From Yponomeuta sedellus (Eukaryota > Arthropoda > Insecta > Lepidoptera > Yponomeutidae), in contig OW203731.1 of the NCBI GenBank assembly GCA_934045075.1, positions 9,591,975 through 9,655,974 of the forward strand: DNA of 64,000 bases, in the 5' to 3' direction. The notes beneath the pieces were generated by a model. It ran no database searches. It saw nothing but the letters and a program-made list of their open reading frames with translations, and had not been told where the DNA came from. The position numbers were made by a program, and so were the translations under genes. Of the stretch, positions 32,902 through 45,384 are shown piece after piece (position 1 is the first letter of the stretch; every line of letters begins with the position of its first letter).

Positions 32902-33953
32902 TCAATGATGCTTCATTCTGACTCTCATAATGGTGAGAACCAGACGGACCAGTTTTTCATAAATACCAAACATTAGTGCGGCAGTCATTACAGTTTGAAG
33001 CAACTTTGCCTCCAGCCCTCTGAACATTGTAATGGGATTTGCCTTAACCTCCTTGTACAATGGCTTTAAACTAGTGCCCGCCCGCAGCCTTGACTGTACC
33101 AATTGCAAAGGATAAGTCACAGTTGTGGCAATGGCTTTGGCTACAGCTCCAATCAAGAATACTGAATAGTTATCATAGCGTCCCTGGGACATGAGCTGCC
33201 TCTTCAATGCCTCATAGACCATAAACTGGACAGCTGGATTTGACACAAGAAGCAAGGAAGGCAATGTTCCTGACCACAGGACTTTGACACCTTCCTTTTT
33301 GCAGATTTCAATGAGCCCATCAGTGAGACTAGTGTAAGAAGTCTTATCTAGCTTAATTCTAGTGTTAACCACCCACAGAGGGGAGGTGATTAGCACATTA
33401 ATGCTGCCTGCAATTATACCAAATATTAAATCCTGCAAGGCGGAAGGCTTGCTTGATAATACTTTTCGTAAAGAATGGAATGTGTAAAAGTAAACAAAGT
33501 TTGACACTGACAAGGATTGTAGAACTGGGTACAATCCTCTATACCAAGAATCAATGCCCTCTTCATTAGCCAACTGAAAAAGAATTTCCCATGGTGATCC
33601 TTTAAGTTTCTGAGAATCTTGCACTGAAAGCAGAAAAAAAGGCAAATATTGAACCTCTTATATTATTGTAAAATTACTGTGTTTTAAGTTCAAAGGTCAG
33701 GGGCTTATTTTATGTGATTATGTACTAAAACTAAAAAATTGGTACCAGTAAAAGGTTTACCTTGCAATCTTGATCTGATAGTATCCAAAGGATAAAATGC
33801 GGTCATGCCCACTACACTACCCTGAAATGAACAGAACACAGATAATTGTATTTACGTGATCATTACTATTTTCTTATGAAGTTGTACAATGCATACCGTA
33901 GCACCGGCTAACGCGTGAACTAAAGTTTCATAGCTGAACAACGAGGAGGCCAT
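32902..33953 (-). CDS. Peroxisomal membrane carrier, PMP34/SLC25A17-like
   Basis: Member of the mitochondrial-carrier family; PMP34 sits in the peroxisomal membrane and moves cofactors such as CoA, FAD and adenine nucleotides (family knowledge). Exons on the - strand: 33953-33897 (MASSLFSYETLVHALAGAT), 33821-33761 and 33623-32902. They join in phase to 279 residues plus TGA. The three carrier repeats show YPLDTIRSRLQ, SPLWVVNTRIKL and YPLQLVQSRLR. VSNFVYFYTFHSLRK and GAVAKAIATTVTYPLQ are characteristic of PMP34. Splice sites are ACG|GTATGC, CAAG|GTAAAC and TTTCAG acceptors. Vertebrate homologues are slightly longer (about 307 residues). The gene converges on Nup160. Confidence 0.92.
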
Positions 33954-34099
33954 GTCATCTATTTAATTATCAGGTATATAATAAATAAATCCGTCGTTTC
34001 CACACACTATTTGTGGATATGAATGTTATTTACCAAGTAAATTCAAATAAAACCTTGGAAATAATGACTTCACTTCACTCACTAGGTACACTTCGTCCG

Positions 34100-34183
34100 C
34101 GTCCGTCACTCTCGTCAAAGAGTATATAACCAACCACTACGTTTTAAGAGACGGCAAGAGACGGGACCTCCTTACATGCTTTT
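34100..34183. repeat. Left edge of the THAP unit split off by LINE insertions
   Basis: ACTCTCGTCAAAGAGTATATAACC, CACTACGTTTTAAG, GGGACCTCCTTACATGC matches 47558-47632 closely. The continuation (GTAATGAGTTTAGCCCCG) is found only after both LINEs, at 45580. Confidence 0.82.
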
Positions 34184-34500
34184 TTTTTTTTTGAGTAAAT
34201 GGCACTGCACGGTTTGTGCCTACGCCAGTGTCAAGTTATCATAGACTACTGGGACTATGGTTAAAGGTAAGGAAACGGAACAAATACGAAAGGTTACACG
34301 GAATTTGGAAAAAGGAATTTTAAAATCAGGTAATAATAACATTAGGATCACAAATAAAGATATATGTACAATAAATCTTAAACTAATTTTTTATGTCGTT
34401 TTTACTTAAATAGGTACTTAGCAATACAAAAGGAATTTTAAATTCAGGAAATAATAACATTAGGAATACAAATAAAGATATAGGCATAATAAATATTACA

Positions 34501-37500
34501 CTAAATTTTTATATCATTTTTACTTAAATACTTAGCAATACAATTATAAATATTTACATCAAAATTATATAAAAGGCAGGATTCGCAAGTAGGAAAGGAG
34601 ACACCAAGGGAAGTCAGGGAAGAAAGAAAGGAAGAATGATCCAAATCAGGACAGGAAAATAGGTAGTGATTTATATCTCCCACCTCAGCCCCACAACCAC
34701 AGGCAGGACTCTGCACAATGCCAAGCTTAGCAAGGTGGGCCGGAGTTGAAGTATGGCCCAAACGCAAGCGGATCATTATTGAAGTTATCTTCTTACTGAA
34801 CCTGGCACTGACGCGACAAAACCAGGGCTTTGTCAAAATAACGGGTTGTATTGTCCGGTAATGCATGCCTTTTGTACATTCCTCTTCCCAGATTTTATCC
34901 CAGGCCTCCCGGAGATAAACCCTGGGAAGAGAGGTGAGATCGCTAGAATAATTTTGAAACGGAAATAGATCCCCACACTCCACAGCCTCATTAGCAAGTT
35001 TATCAGCTTTTTCATTGCCAACTATACCAGAATGGGAAGGGACCCATCCGAAACAAACAATGAAACCTCTCTGAGAGCATTGAAGTAATAATTTACGTAT
35101 ATCAAAAATTATTGGCGAATTAAAACTGAAAAATGGAAATTTTACTAGGGCCTGGAGAGAGCTTAAGGAATCTGACAGTACCAGTGTACTTCGCAGACCC
35201 ATCAAAAGTATATATTCCACTGCCTTTAAAAGTCCAAAGCATTCTCCAGTGAACACCGAAGATTCAGGGGGAAGTCTAATTTTTTGAACAATATCAAATT
35301 GAGAATGAAACACACCTACACCTACGCAACTATTAGTGTGTTTTGAAGCGTCTGTAAAGATGGTGTGGTACCCCTGGAATCTGTCATACAAAAGGTTATT
35401 GAAATCACTATTTTGACATACGTCATATTTTGAAATACCGAAATCAAGACAGACGTTAGGAACTTGAACTAATGAATTGGACAATTAAAAATAGGAAGCA
35501 AGTTAGAATTATGGCACGGAGCTTCAATGGCGTTAAACTTCAAGAAACTTTGAACTAGACAAGGGATTCCTCTGTGAGACCAATACTTGGATGACACAAT
35601 TAACTCTGAAAGACGCTGTAATTTGCCATGCAAAGGGTGATCAGAGAGCTGCAAACACCGACCCAAGAATCTATCAGAAAGGTATTGACGTCTTAACTTA
35701 AGAGGTGGCTCTCCACACTCTGCTTGTAAACAATTAATAGGACTAGATTTCATGGCCCCTAAGATGATTCTCAAAGCCTTGGACTGCACTGCATCCAATT
35801 TCTTTAAACCAGCAGCACTGCCAGGTTCCAACAAAAAGGTTCCATAATCAAGGACACTTCTGATTAAAGCATTGTAGAGCAACCTCAATGAAAAAGGATG
35901 AGCACCCCACCAAACCCCCGAGAGGCATCTGATAATATTTATCAAGCGGTCACACTTGGCTGCAATGTATTCACAGTGAGGAAGTCCTGAAAGATGACTG
36001 TCTAAAATAACCCCTAAGAATTTTACTTGTGTTTTTACAGGGATAGGAGTGGAATTATACTGAACACAAAAGTCCGGTCGCTTTCTCAGTCTTGAAAACA
36101 AGACCACAGCACTTTTGTCAACAGAAAGGTCAAGACCATTAGTGGATAGCCAGTCCTGAAGTAATGAAAGGGAAGAAGTCAAAGATGAAGACATTGAGTC
36201 TATTGAGTGACCTGTAGTATAAATAAGAAGGTCATCTGCATATTGCAACACATCTACAGAACTACCAAGGGAAGAGTCTAAATCGTAAGTGTATATATTG
36301 TACAATATGGGAGAGAGAACCGAGCCTTGCGGTAAACCTCTCCAAACTAATCTAGATATTTTAGTATCATCTATATACACATTAATGATCCTTTCTGAAA
36401 GGATATTTACAATAAAATTTACAAGGATGTAGGGAACATTTAATAAATGTAGTTTTTGTTCTAGTACAGACACAAGAACACTGTCATAGGCAGCACGGAT
36501 ATCAAGAAATGCTGCAAGAACGGAATTGTTATGTGAGAAAGCTAGACGGATATCAGTGGTAAAGACACTTAGACTGTCAATAGTACCTCTCCCCTTTCTA
36601 AACCCATACTGGGAAGGAGATAAAAGATTATTGCTCTCAATGAACCACTCAAGACGAATTTTGACAAGGTATTCAGCAATTTTTATTAGAACAGAGGATA
36701 GAGCAATGGGTCTGTAAGAAGAAGGGTCAGCAGAAGGCTTATTGGATTTTAAAATTGGAATAATTGTTTGGGATTTCCAGGAGAGAGGAATAACACCTGA
36801 AACTACAATGGAATTAATTAATTCTAGGTAAGTTAGTAGAGTAGAATCACTAAGATTAACAATGAAAGAATAAGGAATACCATCTTCTCCTGGGGCAGAA
36901 TCCCTAACATGAGAGAGGATCCCTTTTAATTCCTCTAAGGTGAAAGGCGAGTTTAAATCAGACCGACTATGTGCAATATGGCAAGCGGGAGAAATAGATG
37001 TTTGTTCTGGAACAGAGGGAGGGGCTAGGTGGTCCATAAACTCATCAGCTAGGGAGAGGGACATTTTGGGAGTGTGAGAATTATTGAAGGCTGACCTAAA
37101 CCGTTTTATGTTTTTCCAAACAGCAGATGGAGGAGTATTAGGTGAAATAGAAGTACAAAATTTTTGCCAACCTTCATATTTTTTCTGTTTCAGAAGTTTT
37201 TTAGTAGTTCGAGATACTCCTAGATAAATTTCAAAATTCTCCAGTGTCATTTCATCACTATACATTTTTTCAGCTTCCTTTCTCTTTTTTACCGCCTCTG
37301 AACACTCCGCATCCCACCAAGGAGGAGAAGGGATTTTGCCAGAAGCACCATTTTTAAGAGGAAATGTTTGATCTGCAGCCTCCATCAAAAGCTTAGCAAA
37401 CATCTCAGCATCTGAGGTGCATAGAGATTCACAATCTTTCACTTTAAGCTCCACACATTCCCTAAAAGAACTCCAATCTGCATTACTTAACCTATGCTTA

Positions 37501-38186
37501 ATACGGGGCTTAAATGTTGAAACAGAAGGATTACTATTTGGAAATGAAATAACTAAAGGAAAGTGATCACTGCCATATGATGAGGAAAGAGGATACCAAT
37601 TTAAAGACAATGCAAGATTTGGTGTGCAAAAAGTCAAATCAGGAGCACTAATTCCTTCATCAGGCTTAGTGTGACGGGTGGGTAAACAATTATTTAAAAT
37701 ACAAAGATTATTGGACTGAATGATGTCTAGTAATTGTTCCCCATAACAAGAAGTAAAAGAACTACCCCATGCTTGGTGCTGACAGTTAAAGTCTCCCATC
37801 ACCAAAAATGGTTTTGGGAGAATACTAATTATATTACTAATTTCTCTTAAAATATTTACAGACGGTCTAGAAAAATATACAGAAACTATACAAATATTAT
37901 TTACAATAGCAGCAACAATAGAAATGTCATTGCTGTGAGAAGGGAGTGGAAAAGATGAAAATGAGAATGACTTATTGATGAGAATGGCCACTCCACCATA
38001 CCCATCATCTCTGTCTTCTCGAAAACAGGCGTAACCAGTGGTTTTAAAAGAAAACCCTGGCTTCAACCATGTCTCTGAAAGAGTAAATATCGAGGGTTTG
38101 TACTTGTTAAGTAAATGAATAAGGTCAGATTTCTTACTTACTATGCTTCGGCAATTCCACTGCAGGATCTTGCCTAAATTGGCCAT
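34501..38186 (-). pseudogene. LINE 1 ORF2: endonuclease-RT-RNaseH, one frameshift
   Basis: Starts MANLGKILQWNCRSIVSKKS at 38186 and overlaps the end of ORF1 by about 53 bp. APE-type endonuclease: SETWLKPGF, VMGDFNCQHQAWGS, APDLTFC, YGSDHFPLVI. RT: DKSFIRPIALSS-like block, AFLDIRAAYDSV, LPQGSVLSPILYN, LQYADDLLIYT. A 4-base deletion near 35480 (compare 41111-41130 in LINE 2) stops the frame at 35469. The other frame continues with RNase H (IFTDASKH, TGECFGLL, VLSDSLSSLQ, GNEKADKLANEA) and a C-terminal Cys/His knuckle (CGCGAEVGDINHYLFSC) to 34501. RNase H after RT and the CCHC tail indicate the I group. Confidence 0.9.
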
Positions 38187-39711
38187 TGTTGGCTAAAGAA
38201 TTTACAATTTCGATAATAGAGGCAGCGTTGGACGGTATTGAGTTGTTATTACTGTTAGTAAAAGATTTTGAGATTACTTGAATTAAAGTTGAGATCAATT
38301 CTAATATGTTTGTATTGCTTTCCCCTGAGTCCTTGACTTTATCCTGTAGGGCACAGCCATTTGAAGGAGATGGAGGATCATATTCATATGTAAGTGATCT
38401 ATGGACAGCGCGATCATATCCTGTTGATGTGGTTTTTGGGGTCGAGGGTTTACGAAACACTGTTTTTTTATATGAATTTGAATTGTTTTTTTGATGAGGG
38501 GGTGATGGGAGGGGACGAGCAGAGAAATTGGGAGTTGGCGCAGAAGATAATACATCACTGTACGACTTATTTACTGGAGGATGTAACTTAATAGCTTCTG
38601 AGTATGAGACACAATTTTGTGCCATATAAAGTTTTACCCGGGTCTGCCTTTCATACTCTGGACATAACTTGTTTGTGGCGAAATGACTTCCATTACAGGA
38701 TAAACACACTGCATCATCATTCTCAATGTGACAAGAGTCACCTGAGTGATTCTGACCACATTTGTAACACCTTGGTGTGGAATTACATTTTACCTTAGTG
38801 TGGCCGAAGCGACAACAATTGAAACATTGTACAGTAGGGTACGAATAGAGCTCTACAGGCAGAGCATTATAGCAGAGAAAATCTCTTTTGGGCAACACCT
38901 GACCATCAAATGTTAATACAACAGTCTGTGAGGGTTTCCAGGTAGGGGTTGGGCCGTGTATTTTATAATTAAACCTTCTAATTTTCAGAACTTTACCGCA
39001 TCCAATTGGCACAGAAATATTATCAAGTACCTCTTCAGGGGTCCACTCTGCTGGGACTCCTCTGACAACTCCCATCCTTGTGATATTAAAAGATGGGATG
39101 AAAGCCTTGAAATTGTTTTTAGTCAAATCCGGGTCCAGCAGGAACATATTAGCATCGTTAAAATCCGAAAACGAAATACTGAGTTTGCTTCGGCTTAGTC
39201 GTTTGACACTACCATTAATAATATTTTTAAATCCACGTCTTTTCATGTAGTGGCCAAATGATACTGGGTGGAGAGTGGGGGAAGGTAAATCCTCTGTTGA
39301 ATGTTTTTGAAGATGTATTACGTATGGTGAGGCATCAGTCGATTCATACTGGGTCCTGCCAACCTGAGGGGACTGAAGGGGCAGAGTCACGGGTACTGAA
39401 GAAAGACGCGACACAGAAGATGCGTCCACATGGGACGTAGCTTCTTGTGGATTTGGTATTTCAGACACAGTCGTTTTTTTATTGTCGTCGCTATCACATC
39501 CACATACATTAACTTTATCTGAACCTGAACCATGTTTCCTTCTTTTATTGCAATGTCTGCAGACCTTGCGATGCGCCCTTGTTCTTTTTCTTTTTTCAGA
39601 TCTAATGGAACCGTCAGTGTCCATTCCAGTAGATTCATTAGTTATACTTGGGATAATAATGTTAACACCGACCGAGGGGACTGTGCCCCCCGGATCGGGC
39701 GGCTCCTCCAT
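38134..39711 (-). CDS. LINE 1 ORF1 (gag-like, three CCHC knuckles)
   Basis: Retrotransposon RNA-binding protein. I take the start at MEEPPDPGGTVPSVGVNI (39711), which LINE 2 shares, although the frame is open further upstream. Basic segment SEKRKRTRAHRKVCRHCNKR, an RRM-like middle (RLSRSKLSISFSDFNDANMF), then zinc knuckles CFNCCRFGHTKVKC, CYKCGQNHSGDSC and CLSCNGSHFATNKLC. Uninterrupted, about 525 residues. Confidence 0.88.
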   Translation of the reverse strand: MEEPPDPGGTVPSVGVNIIIPSITNESTGMDTDGSIRSEKRKRTRAHRKVCRHCNKRRKHGSGSDKVNVCGCDSDDNKKTTVSEIPNPQEATSHVDASSVSRLSSVPVTLPLQSPQVGRTQYESTDASPYVIHLQKHSTEDLPSPTLHPVSFGHYMKRRGFKNIINGSVKRLSRSKLSISFSDFNDANMFLLDPDLTKNNFKAFIPSFNITRMGVVRGVPAEWTPEEVLDNISVPIGCGKVLKIRRFNYKIHGPTPTWKPSQTVVLTFDGQVLPKRDFLCYNALPVELYSYPTVQCFNCCRFGHTKVKCNSTPRCYKCGQNHSGDSCHIENDDAVCLSCNGSHFATNKLCPEYERQTRVKLYMAQNCVSYSEAIKLHPPVNKSYSDVLSSAPTPNFSARPLPSPPHQKNNSNSYKKTVFRKPSTPKTTSTGYDRAVHRSLTYEYDPPSPSNGCALQDKVKDSGESNTNILELISTLIQVISKSFTNSNNNSIPSNAASIIEIVNSLANNGQFRQDPAVELPKHSK

Positions 39712-39910
39712 GAGCCCAGACGAAAAGAACAATGAAAACTTACCAGATATGAAGAATATATACAAAAACTATAAAATAAACTCTAATCTACGATATATTA
39801 CAACAAATATACAGAACTGATCTTAAAATCCTATTATAAAACAATTTTGAAATCCTCTAACAAAAAAAATACGCCCGCCCAATTTAAACGTTTCCCGCGC
39901 TTTTTTTCTC

Positions 39911-39922
39911 TTACATGCTTTT
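39911..39922. repeat. Shared target-site copy between LINE 1 and LINE 2
   Basis: TTACATGCTTTT occurs at about 34172, 39911 and 45568, i.e. before, between and after the two LINEs. The uninterrupted homologous site at 47627 reads TTACATGCTTCT. Confidence 0.88.
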
Positions 39923-40131
39923 TTTTTTTTTTTTTTGAATTATTGGCTCTGCACGGTTTGTGCCTACGCCAGTGTCAAGTTATCGTAGACTACTGGGACT
40001 AAGGGTTAAAGGTAAGGAAACGGAACTTAATGAAAGGAAAATTGAACGGAATTTGTAAAAAGGTATTTTAAAATCAGGTAATAATAACATTAGGAACAAT
40101 AAAAAAAGATTATATACAATAAAAACATAAA

Positions 40132-43100
40132 CTAAATTTTTATATCATTTTTACTTATATACTTAGCAATACATTTATAAATATTTACATCGAAATTAGA
40201 TAATAGGCAGGATGCACAGGAAGGGAAAGAAACACCGAGGGAAGTTAGGGAAGAAATAAAGGAAGAACGATCTAAATCAGGACAGGAAAATAGCAAATGA
40301 TTTATGTCTGCCACCTCAGCCCCACAAGTACAGGCAGGACTCTGCGTAATGCCAAGCTTAGCAAGGTGGGCCGGAGTTGAAGTATGGCCCAAACGCAAGC
40401 GAATCAAGGTTGAAGTAACCTTCTTACTGAACTTGGCATCGGCGCGACAAAACCAGGGCTTTGACAAAATAACGGGTTGTACTCTGCGATAATGCATGCC
40501 TTTTGTGCATTCCTCTGCCCAGATTTTATCCCAGGACTCCCGGAGATAAACCCTGGGCAGAGTGGTGAGATCGGTAGAATAATTTTGAAATGGAAATAGA
40601 TCCCCACACTCCACAGCCTCATTGGCAAGTTTATCTGCTTTTTCATTTCCAACTATACCGGAATGGGAAGGGACCCATCCGAAACTAACTATGAAGCCTC
40701 TCTCAGAGCATTGGAGTAATAATTTACGTATCTCAAAAATTATTGGCGGATTTAGACGGAAAAATGGAAATTTTACTAGAGCCTGAAGGGAGCTTAAGGA
40801 ATCTGACAGTACCAGTGTACTTCGCAGACCCATCAAAAGTACATATTCCACTGCCTTTAGAAGTCCAAAGCATTCTCCAGTAAATACCGAAGATTCAGGG
40901 GGAAGTCTAATTTTTTGAACTATTTTAAATTGAGAATGAAACACACCTACGCCTACACAACTATTTGTTATAATGTGTTTTGAAGCGTCTGTAAAGATGG
41001 TGTGGTACCCCTGGAATTGGTCATTTAAAAGGTTATTGAAATCACTATTTTGACATACGTCATATTTTGAAATACCTAAATCAAGACAGACGTTAGGAAC
41101 TTGAACTAATGAATTATATGGACAATTAAAAATAGGAAGCATGTTAGAATTATGGCATGGAGCTTTAATGGCGTTAAACTTCAAGAAACTTTGAACTAGA
41201 CAAGGGATACCTCTGTGAGACCAATATTTGGATGACACAACCAACTCTGAAAGACGCTGTAATTTGCCATGCAAAGGGTGATCAGAGAGCTGCAAACATC
41301 GACCGAAAAATCTATCAGAAAGGTATTGACGTCTTAACTTGAGAGGTGGCTCTCCACACTCTGCTTGTAAACAATTAATAGGACTAGATTTCATGGCCCC
41401 TAAGATAATTCTCAAGGCCTTGGACTGCACTGCATCCAATTTCTCTAAACCAGCAGCACTACCAGGCTCCAACAAAAAGGTTCCATAATCAAGAACACTT
41501 CTGATTAAAGCATTGTAGAGCAGCCTCAATGAAAAAGGATGAGCACCCCACCAAACCCCAGAGAGGCATCTTATAATATTTATCAAGCGGTCACACTTGG
41601 CTGCAATGTATTCACAGTGAAGGAGTCCTGAAAGATGACTGTCTAAAATAACTCCTAAGAATTTTACTTGTGTTTTTACAGGGATAGGAGTGGAATTATA
41701 CTGAACACAAAAGTCTGGTCGTTTTTTCAGTCTTGAAAACAAGACTACAGTACTTTTGTCAACAGAAAGGTCAAGACCATTAGTGGATAGCCAGCCCTGA
41801 AGTAGTGAAAGGGAAGCAGTTAAAGATGAAGACATTGAATCTATTGAGTGACCTGTGGTATAAATAAGAAGATCATCTGCATATTGCAATACATCTACGG
41901 AACTACCAAGAGAAGAGTCTAGATCGTAAGTATATATATTGTATAATAAGGGAGAGAGAACCGAGCCTTGTGGTAAACCTCTCCAAACTAATCTAGATAT
42001 TTTATTATCATCTATATACACATTAATGATCCTTTCTGAAAGGATATTTACAATAAAATTTACAAGGATGTTGGGAACATTTAATAAATGAAGTTTTTGT
42101 TCTAGTACTGACACAAGAACACTGTCGTAGGCAGCACGGATATCAAGAAATGCTGCAAGAACTGAATTATTATTAGAGAAAGCTAGACGAATATCAGTTG
42201 TGAAGACACTTAGACTGTCAATAGTACCTCTCCCCTTTCTAAACCCATACTGGGAAGGAGATAAAAGATTGTTGCTCTCAATGAACCACTCAAGACGAAT
42301 TTTGACAAGGTATTCAGCAATTTTAACTAGAACAGAGGATAGAGCAATGGGTCTGTAAGACGAAGGGTCAGCAGAAGGCTTTTAAAATCTAATAATTTTA
42401 AAATTGGAATAATGGTTTGGGATTTCCAGGAGAGAGGAATATTACCTGAAACAACAATGGAGTTAATTAATTCTAGGTAAGTTAGTAGAGTAGAATCACT
42501 AAGATTAACAATGAAAGAATAAGGAATACCATCTTCTCCTGGTGCAGAATCTCTAGCATGAGAGAGGATCCCTTTTAATTCCTCTAAGGTGAAAGGAGAG
42601 TTTAAATCAGACCGACTATGTGCAATATGACAACCGGGAGAAATAGATTTCAATTCTGGAACAGAGGGAGGGGCTAGGTGGTCCATAAACTCATCAGCTA
42701 GGGAAAGGGACATTTTGGGAGTGTTAGAATTATTGAAGGCTGACCTAAACCTTTTTATGTTTTTCCAAACAGCAGATGGAGGAGTATTCGGTGAAATAGA
42801 AGTACAAAATTTTTGCCAACCTTCATATTTTTTCTGTTTCAAAAGTTTTTTAGTAATTCGAGATACTTCCAAATAAGTGTCAAAATTCTCTGGTGTCATT
42901 TCATCACAATACATTTTTTCAGCAATCTTTCTCTGTTTTACAGCCTCTGAACACTCTGCATCCCACCAAGGAGGAGAAGGGATTTTGCCAGAAGCACCAT
43001 TTTTAAGAGGAAATGTCTGATCAGCAGCCTCCATCAAAAGCTTAGCAAATATCTCAGCATCTGAGCTACATAGAGATTCACAATCTCTGACCTTTAGCTC

Positions 43101-43835
43101 CACACATTCCCTAAAAGAAGTCCAATCTGCATTACTTAACCTATGCTTAATACGGGGTTTAAATGTTGAAACACAAGGTTTACTATTTGGAAATGAAATA
43201 ACTAAAGGAAAATGATCACTGCCATACGATGAGGGAAGAGGATACCAATTTAAAGATAAAGCAAGATTCGGAGAGCAAAAAGTTAAATCAGGGGCACTAA
43301 TTCCTTCATCAGGCTTAGTATGACGGGTTGGTAAACAATTATTTAAAATACAAAGATTATTGGACTGAATGATGTCTAGTAATTGTTCCCCATAGCAAGA
43401 AGTAAAAGAACTACCCCATGCTTGATGTTGACAGTTAAAGTCTCCCATCACCAAAAACGGTTTTGGGAGAATACTAATTATATTACTAATTTCTCTTAAA
43501 ATATTTACAGATGGTCGAGAAAAATATACAGCAACTATACAAATATTATTTACAATAGCAGCAACAATAGAAATGTCGTTGCTGTGAGAAGGGAGTGGAT
43601 AAGAAGAAAATGAGAATGACTTATTGATGAGAATGGCCACTCCACCATACCCATCATCTCTGTCTTCTCGAAGACAGGCATAACCAGTGGTTTTAAAAGA
43701 AAACCCTGGCTTCAACCATGTCTCTGAAAGAGTAAATATAGAGGGTTTGTACTTATTAAGTAAATAAATCAGGTCAGACTTTTTACTTGTTATGCTTCGG
43801 CAATTCCACTGCAGGATCTTGCCTAAGTTGGCCAT
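40132..43835 (-). pseudogene. LINE 2 ORF2: endonuclease-RT-RNaseH, one frameshift in RT
   Basis: Same start and domain motifs as LINE 1 ORF2. The first frame (43835-42327) covers the endonuclease and runs into a changed block at about 42380, where LINE 1's TTATTGGATTTTAAAATT is replaced by a longer AATCTAATAATTTTAAAATT-type sequence. The second frame carries RT from before 42114 (LPQGSVLSPLLYN, LQYADDLLIYT) without a break through RNase H (TDASKH, TGECFG, SDSLSS, GNEKADK) to the stop at 40132. Confidence 0.9.
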
Positions 43836-45384
43836 TTTTGGTTAGAGAATTTATAATTTGGATAATAGAGGCAGCGTTGGACGGTAATGAGTTATTACTG
43901 TTAGTGAAAGATTTTGAAATTAATTGAATTAAACTTGAGATCAATTCTAATATATTCGTATTGTTTTCCCCGGAGTCCTTGACTTTATCTTGTAGGGCAC
44001 AGCCATTTGAAGGAGATGGAGGATCATAATCAGAAGTAAGAGATCTATGGACGGCGCGATCGTATCCTGTAGACGACGTTTTTGGGGTAGACGGTTTACG
44101 AAAGACCGTTTTTTTATGTGAGTTTGAGTTAATTTTTTGAAGAGATGGTATTGACGATGGAAGGAAATGAGAAGAGGAATTAGATGTTGGTGCAGTGGAT
44201 AATACATCACTGTAGGACTTATTCACTGGAGGATGTAACTTAATCGCTTCCGAGTATGAGACACAATTTTGTGCCATATAAAGTTTTACCCGGGTCTGCC
44301 GTTCGTATTCTGGACAGGACTTGTTTGTGGCGAAATGACTTCCACTACATGACAAACACACTGCATCATCATTTTCTATATGACAAGAGTCACCTGAGTG
44401 ACTCTGGCCACACTTATAACACCTTGGTGCAGAATTACACTTTGTCTTCGTATGGCCAAAGCGGCAACAATTAAAACATTGCACCGTAGGGTATGAATAG
44501 AGCTCTACAGGTAGAGCATTGTAGCACAGAAATACTCTTTTAGGCAACACCTGACCATCAAATGTTAGAACAACAGTCTGTGAGGGTTTCCATGTAGGGG
44601 TTGGGCCATGAATTTTGTAATTAAACCTTCTAATTTTCAGTACTTTACCACAACCAATTGGCACAGAAATATTGTCAAGAACCTCTTCAGGTGTCCACTC
44701 TGCTGGGACTCCCCTGACAACTCCCATCCTTGTTATGTTAAAAGATGGGATGAAAGCCTTGAAATTATTTTTAGTTAAATCAGGGTCCAACAAGAACAAA
44801 TTAGCGTCATTAAAGTCCGAAAATGAAATGCTCAATTTGCTTCTGCTCAGTCGTTTAACACTACCGTTAATAACATTTTTAAATCCTCGTCTTTTCATAT
44901 AATGACCAAACGATACTGGGTGGAGAGTGGGAGAAGGTAAATCCTCAGTCGAACTTTTTTGAAGATGGATTATGTATGGGGAGGCATCAGTCGATTCGTA
45001 CAGAGTCCTGCCAACCTGAGGAGACTGAAGAGGCAGAGTCACGGGTAATGCTGAAACATGCGACACAGAAGAACCTGCGTCCACATGGGACGCAGCTTCT
45101 TGTGAATCCGGCATTGCACAAATAGTCGTTTTTTTATTGTCGTCGCTATCACATCCACATACATTAACCTTATCTGAACCTGAACCGTGCTTCCTTCTTT
45201 TATTACAATGTCTGCAGACCTTGCGCTGCGCCCTTGTCCTTTTTCTTTTTTCGGATCTAATGGATCCGTCAGTGTCCATTCCAGTGGATTCATTATTTAT
45301 TGTGATACTAGGGATAGTTATATTAACGCCGACCGAGGGGACTGTGCCCCCCGGATCGGGCGGCTCCTCCATAGAACCAGTCAA
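43783..45384 (-). CDS. LINE 2 ORF1 (gag-like, three CCHC knuckles)
   Basis: Reads MTGSMEEPPDPGGTVPSVGV; the homologous Met is four codons in. Same basic segment and knuckles as LINE 1 (CFNCCRFGHTKTKC, CYKCGQSHSGDSC, CLSCSGSHFATNKSC). Intact, 533 residues, and overlaps ORF2 by 53 bp. Confidence 0.88.
   Translation of the reverse strand: MTGSMEEPPDPGGTVPSVGVNITIPSITINNESTGMDTDGSIRSEKRKRTRAQRKVCRHCNKRRKHGSGSDKVNVCGCDSDDNKKTTICAMPDSQEAASHVDAGSSVSHVSALPVTLPLQSPQVGRTLYESTDASPYIIHLQKSSTEDLPSPTLHPVSFGHYMKRRGFKNVINGSVKRLSRSKLSISFSDFNDANLFLLDPDLTKNNFKAFIPSFNITRMGVVRGVPAEWTPEEVLDNISVPIGCGKVLKIRRFNYKIHGPTPTWKPSQTVVLTFDGQVLPKRVFLCYNALPVELYSYPTVQCFNCCRFGHTKTKCNSAPRCYKCGQSHSGDSCHIENDDAVCLSCSGSHFATNKSCPEYERQTRVKLYMAQNCVSYSEAIKLHPPVNKSYSDVLSTAPTSNSSSHFLPSSIPSLQKINSNSHKKTVFRKPSTPKTSSTGYDRAVHRSLTSDYDPPSPSNGCALQDKVKDSGENNTNILELISSLIQLISKSFTNSNNSLPSNAASIIQIINSLTKNGQLRQDPAVELPKHNK

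Larger units (their letters stand above)
34184..39910 (-). mobile_element. I-like LINE 1 (about 5.7 kb, poly(A) tail)
   Basis: A minus-strand non-LTR retrotransposon with a T-run at 34180-34192 (its poly(A)) and the 5' end GAGAAAAAAAGCGCGGGAAA at 39910. TTACATGCTTTT lies at both ends. About 95% like LINE 2 by eye. It carries ORF1 and a broken ORF2. Confidence 0.9.

Noticed and set aside
38301..39820. Several short + and - ORFs over LINE ORF1 regions
   Set aside because: Frame shadows of the gag-like ORFs; the same shadows appear at the same places in LINE 2.
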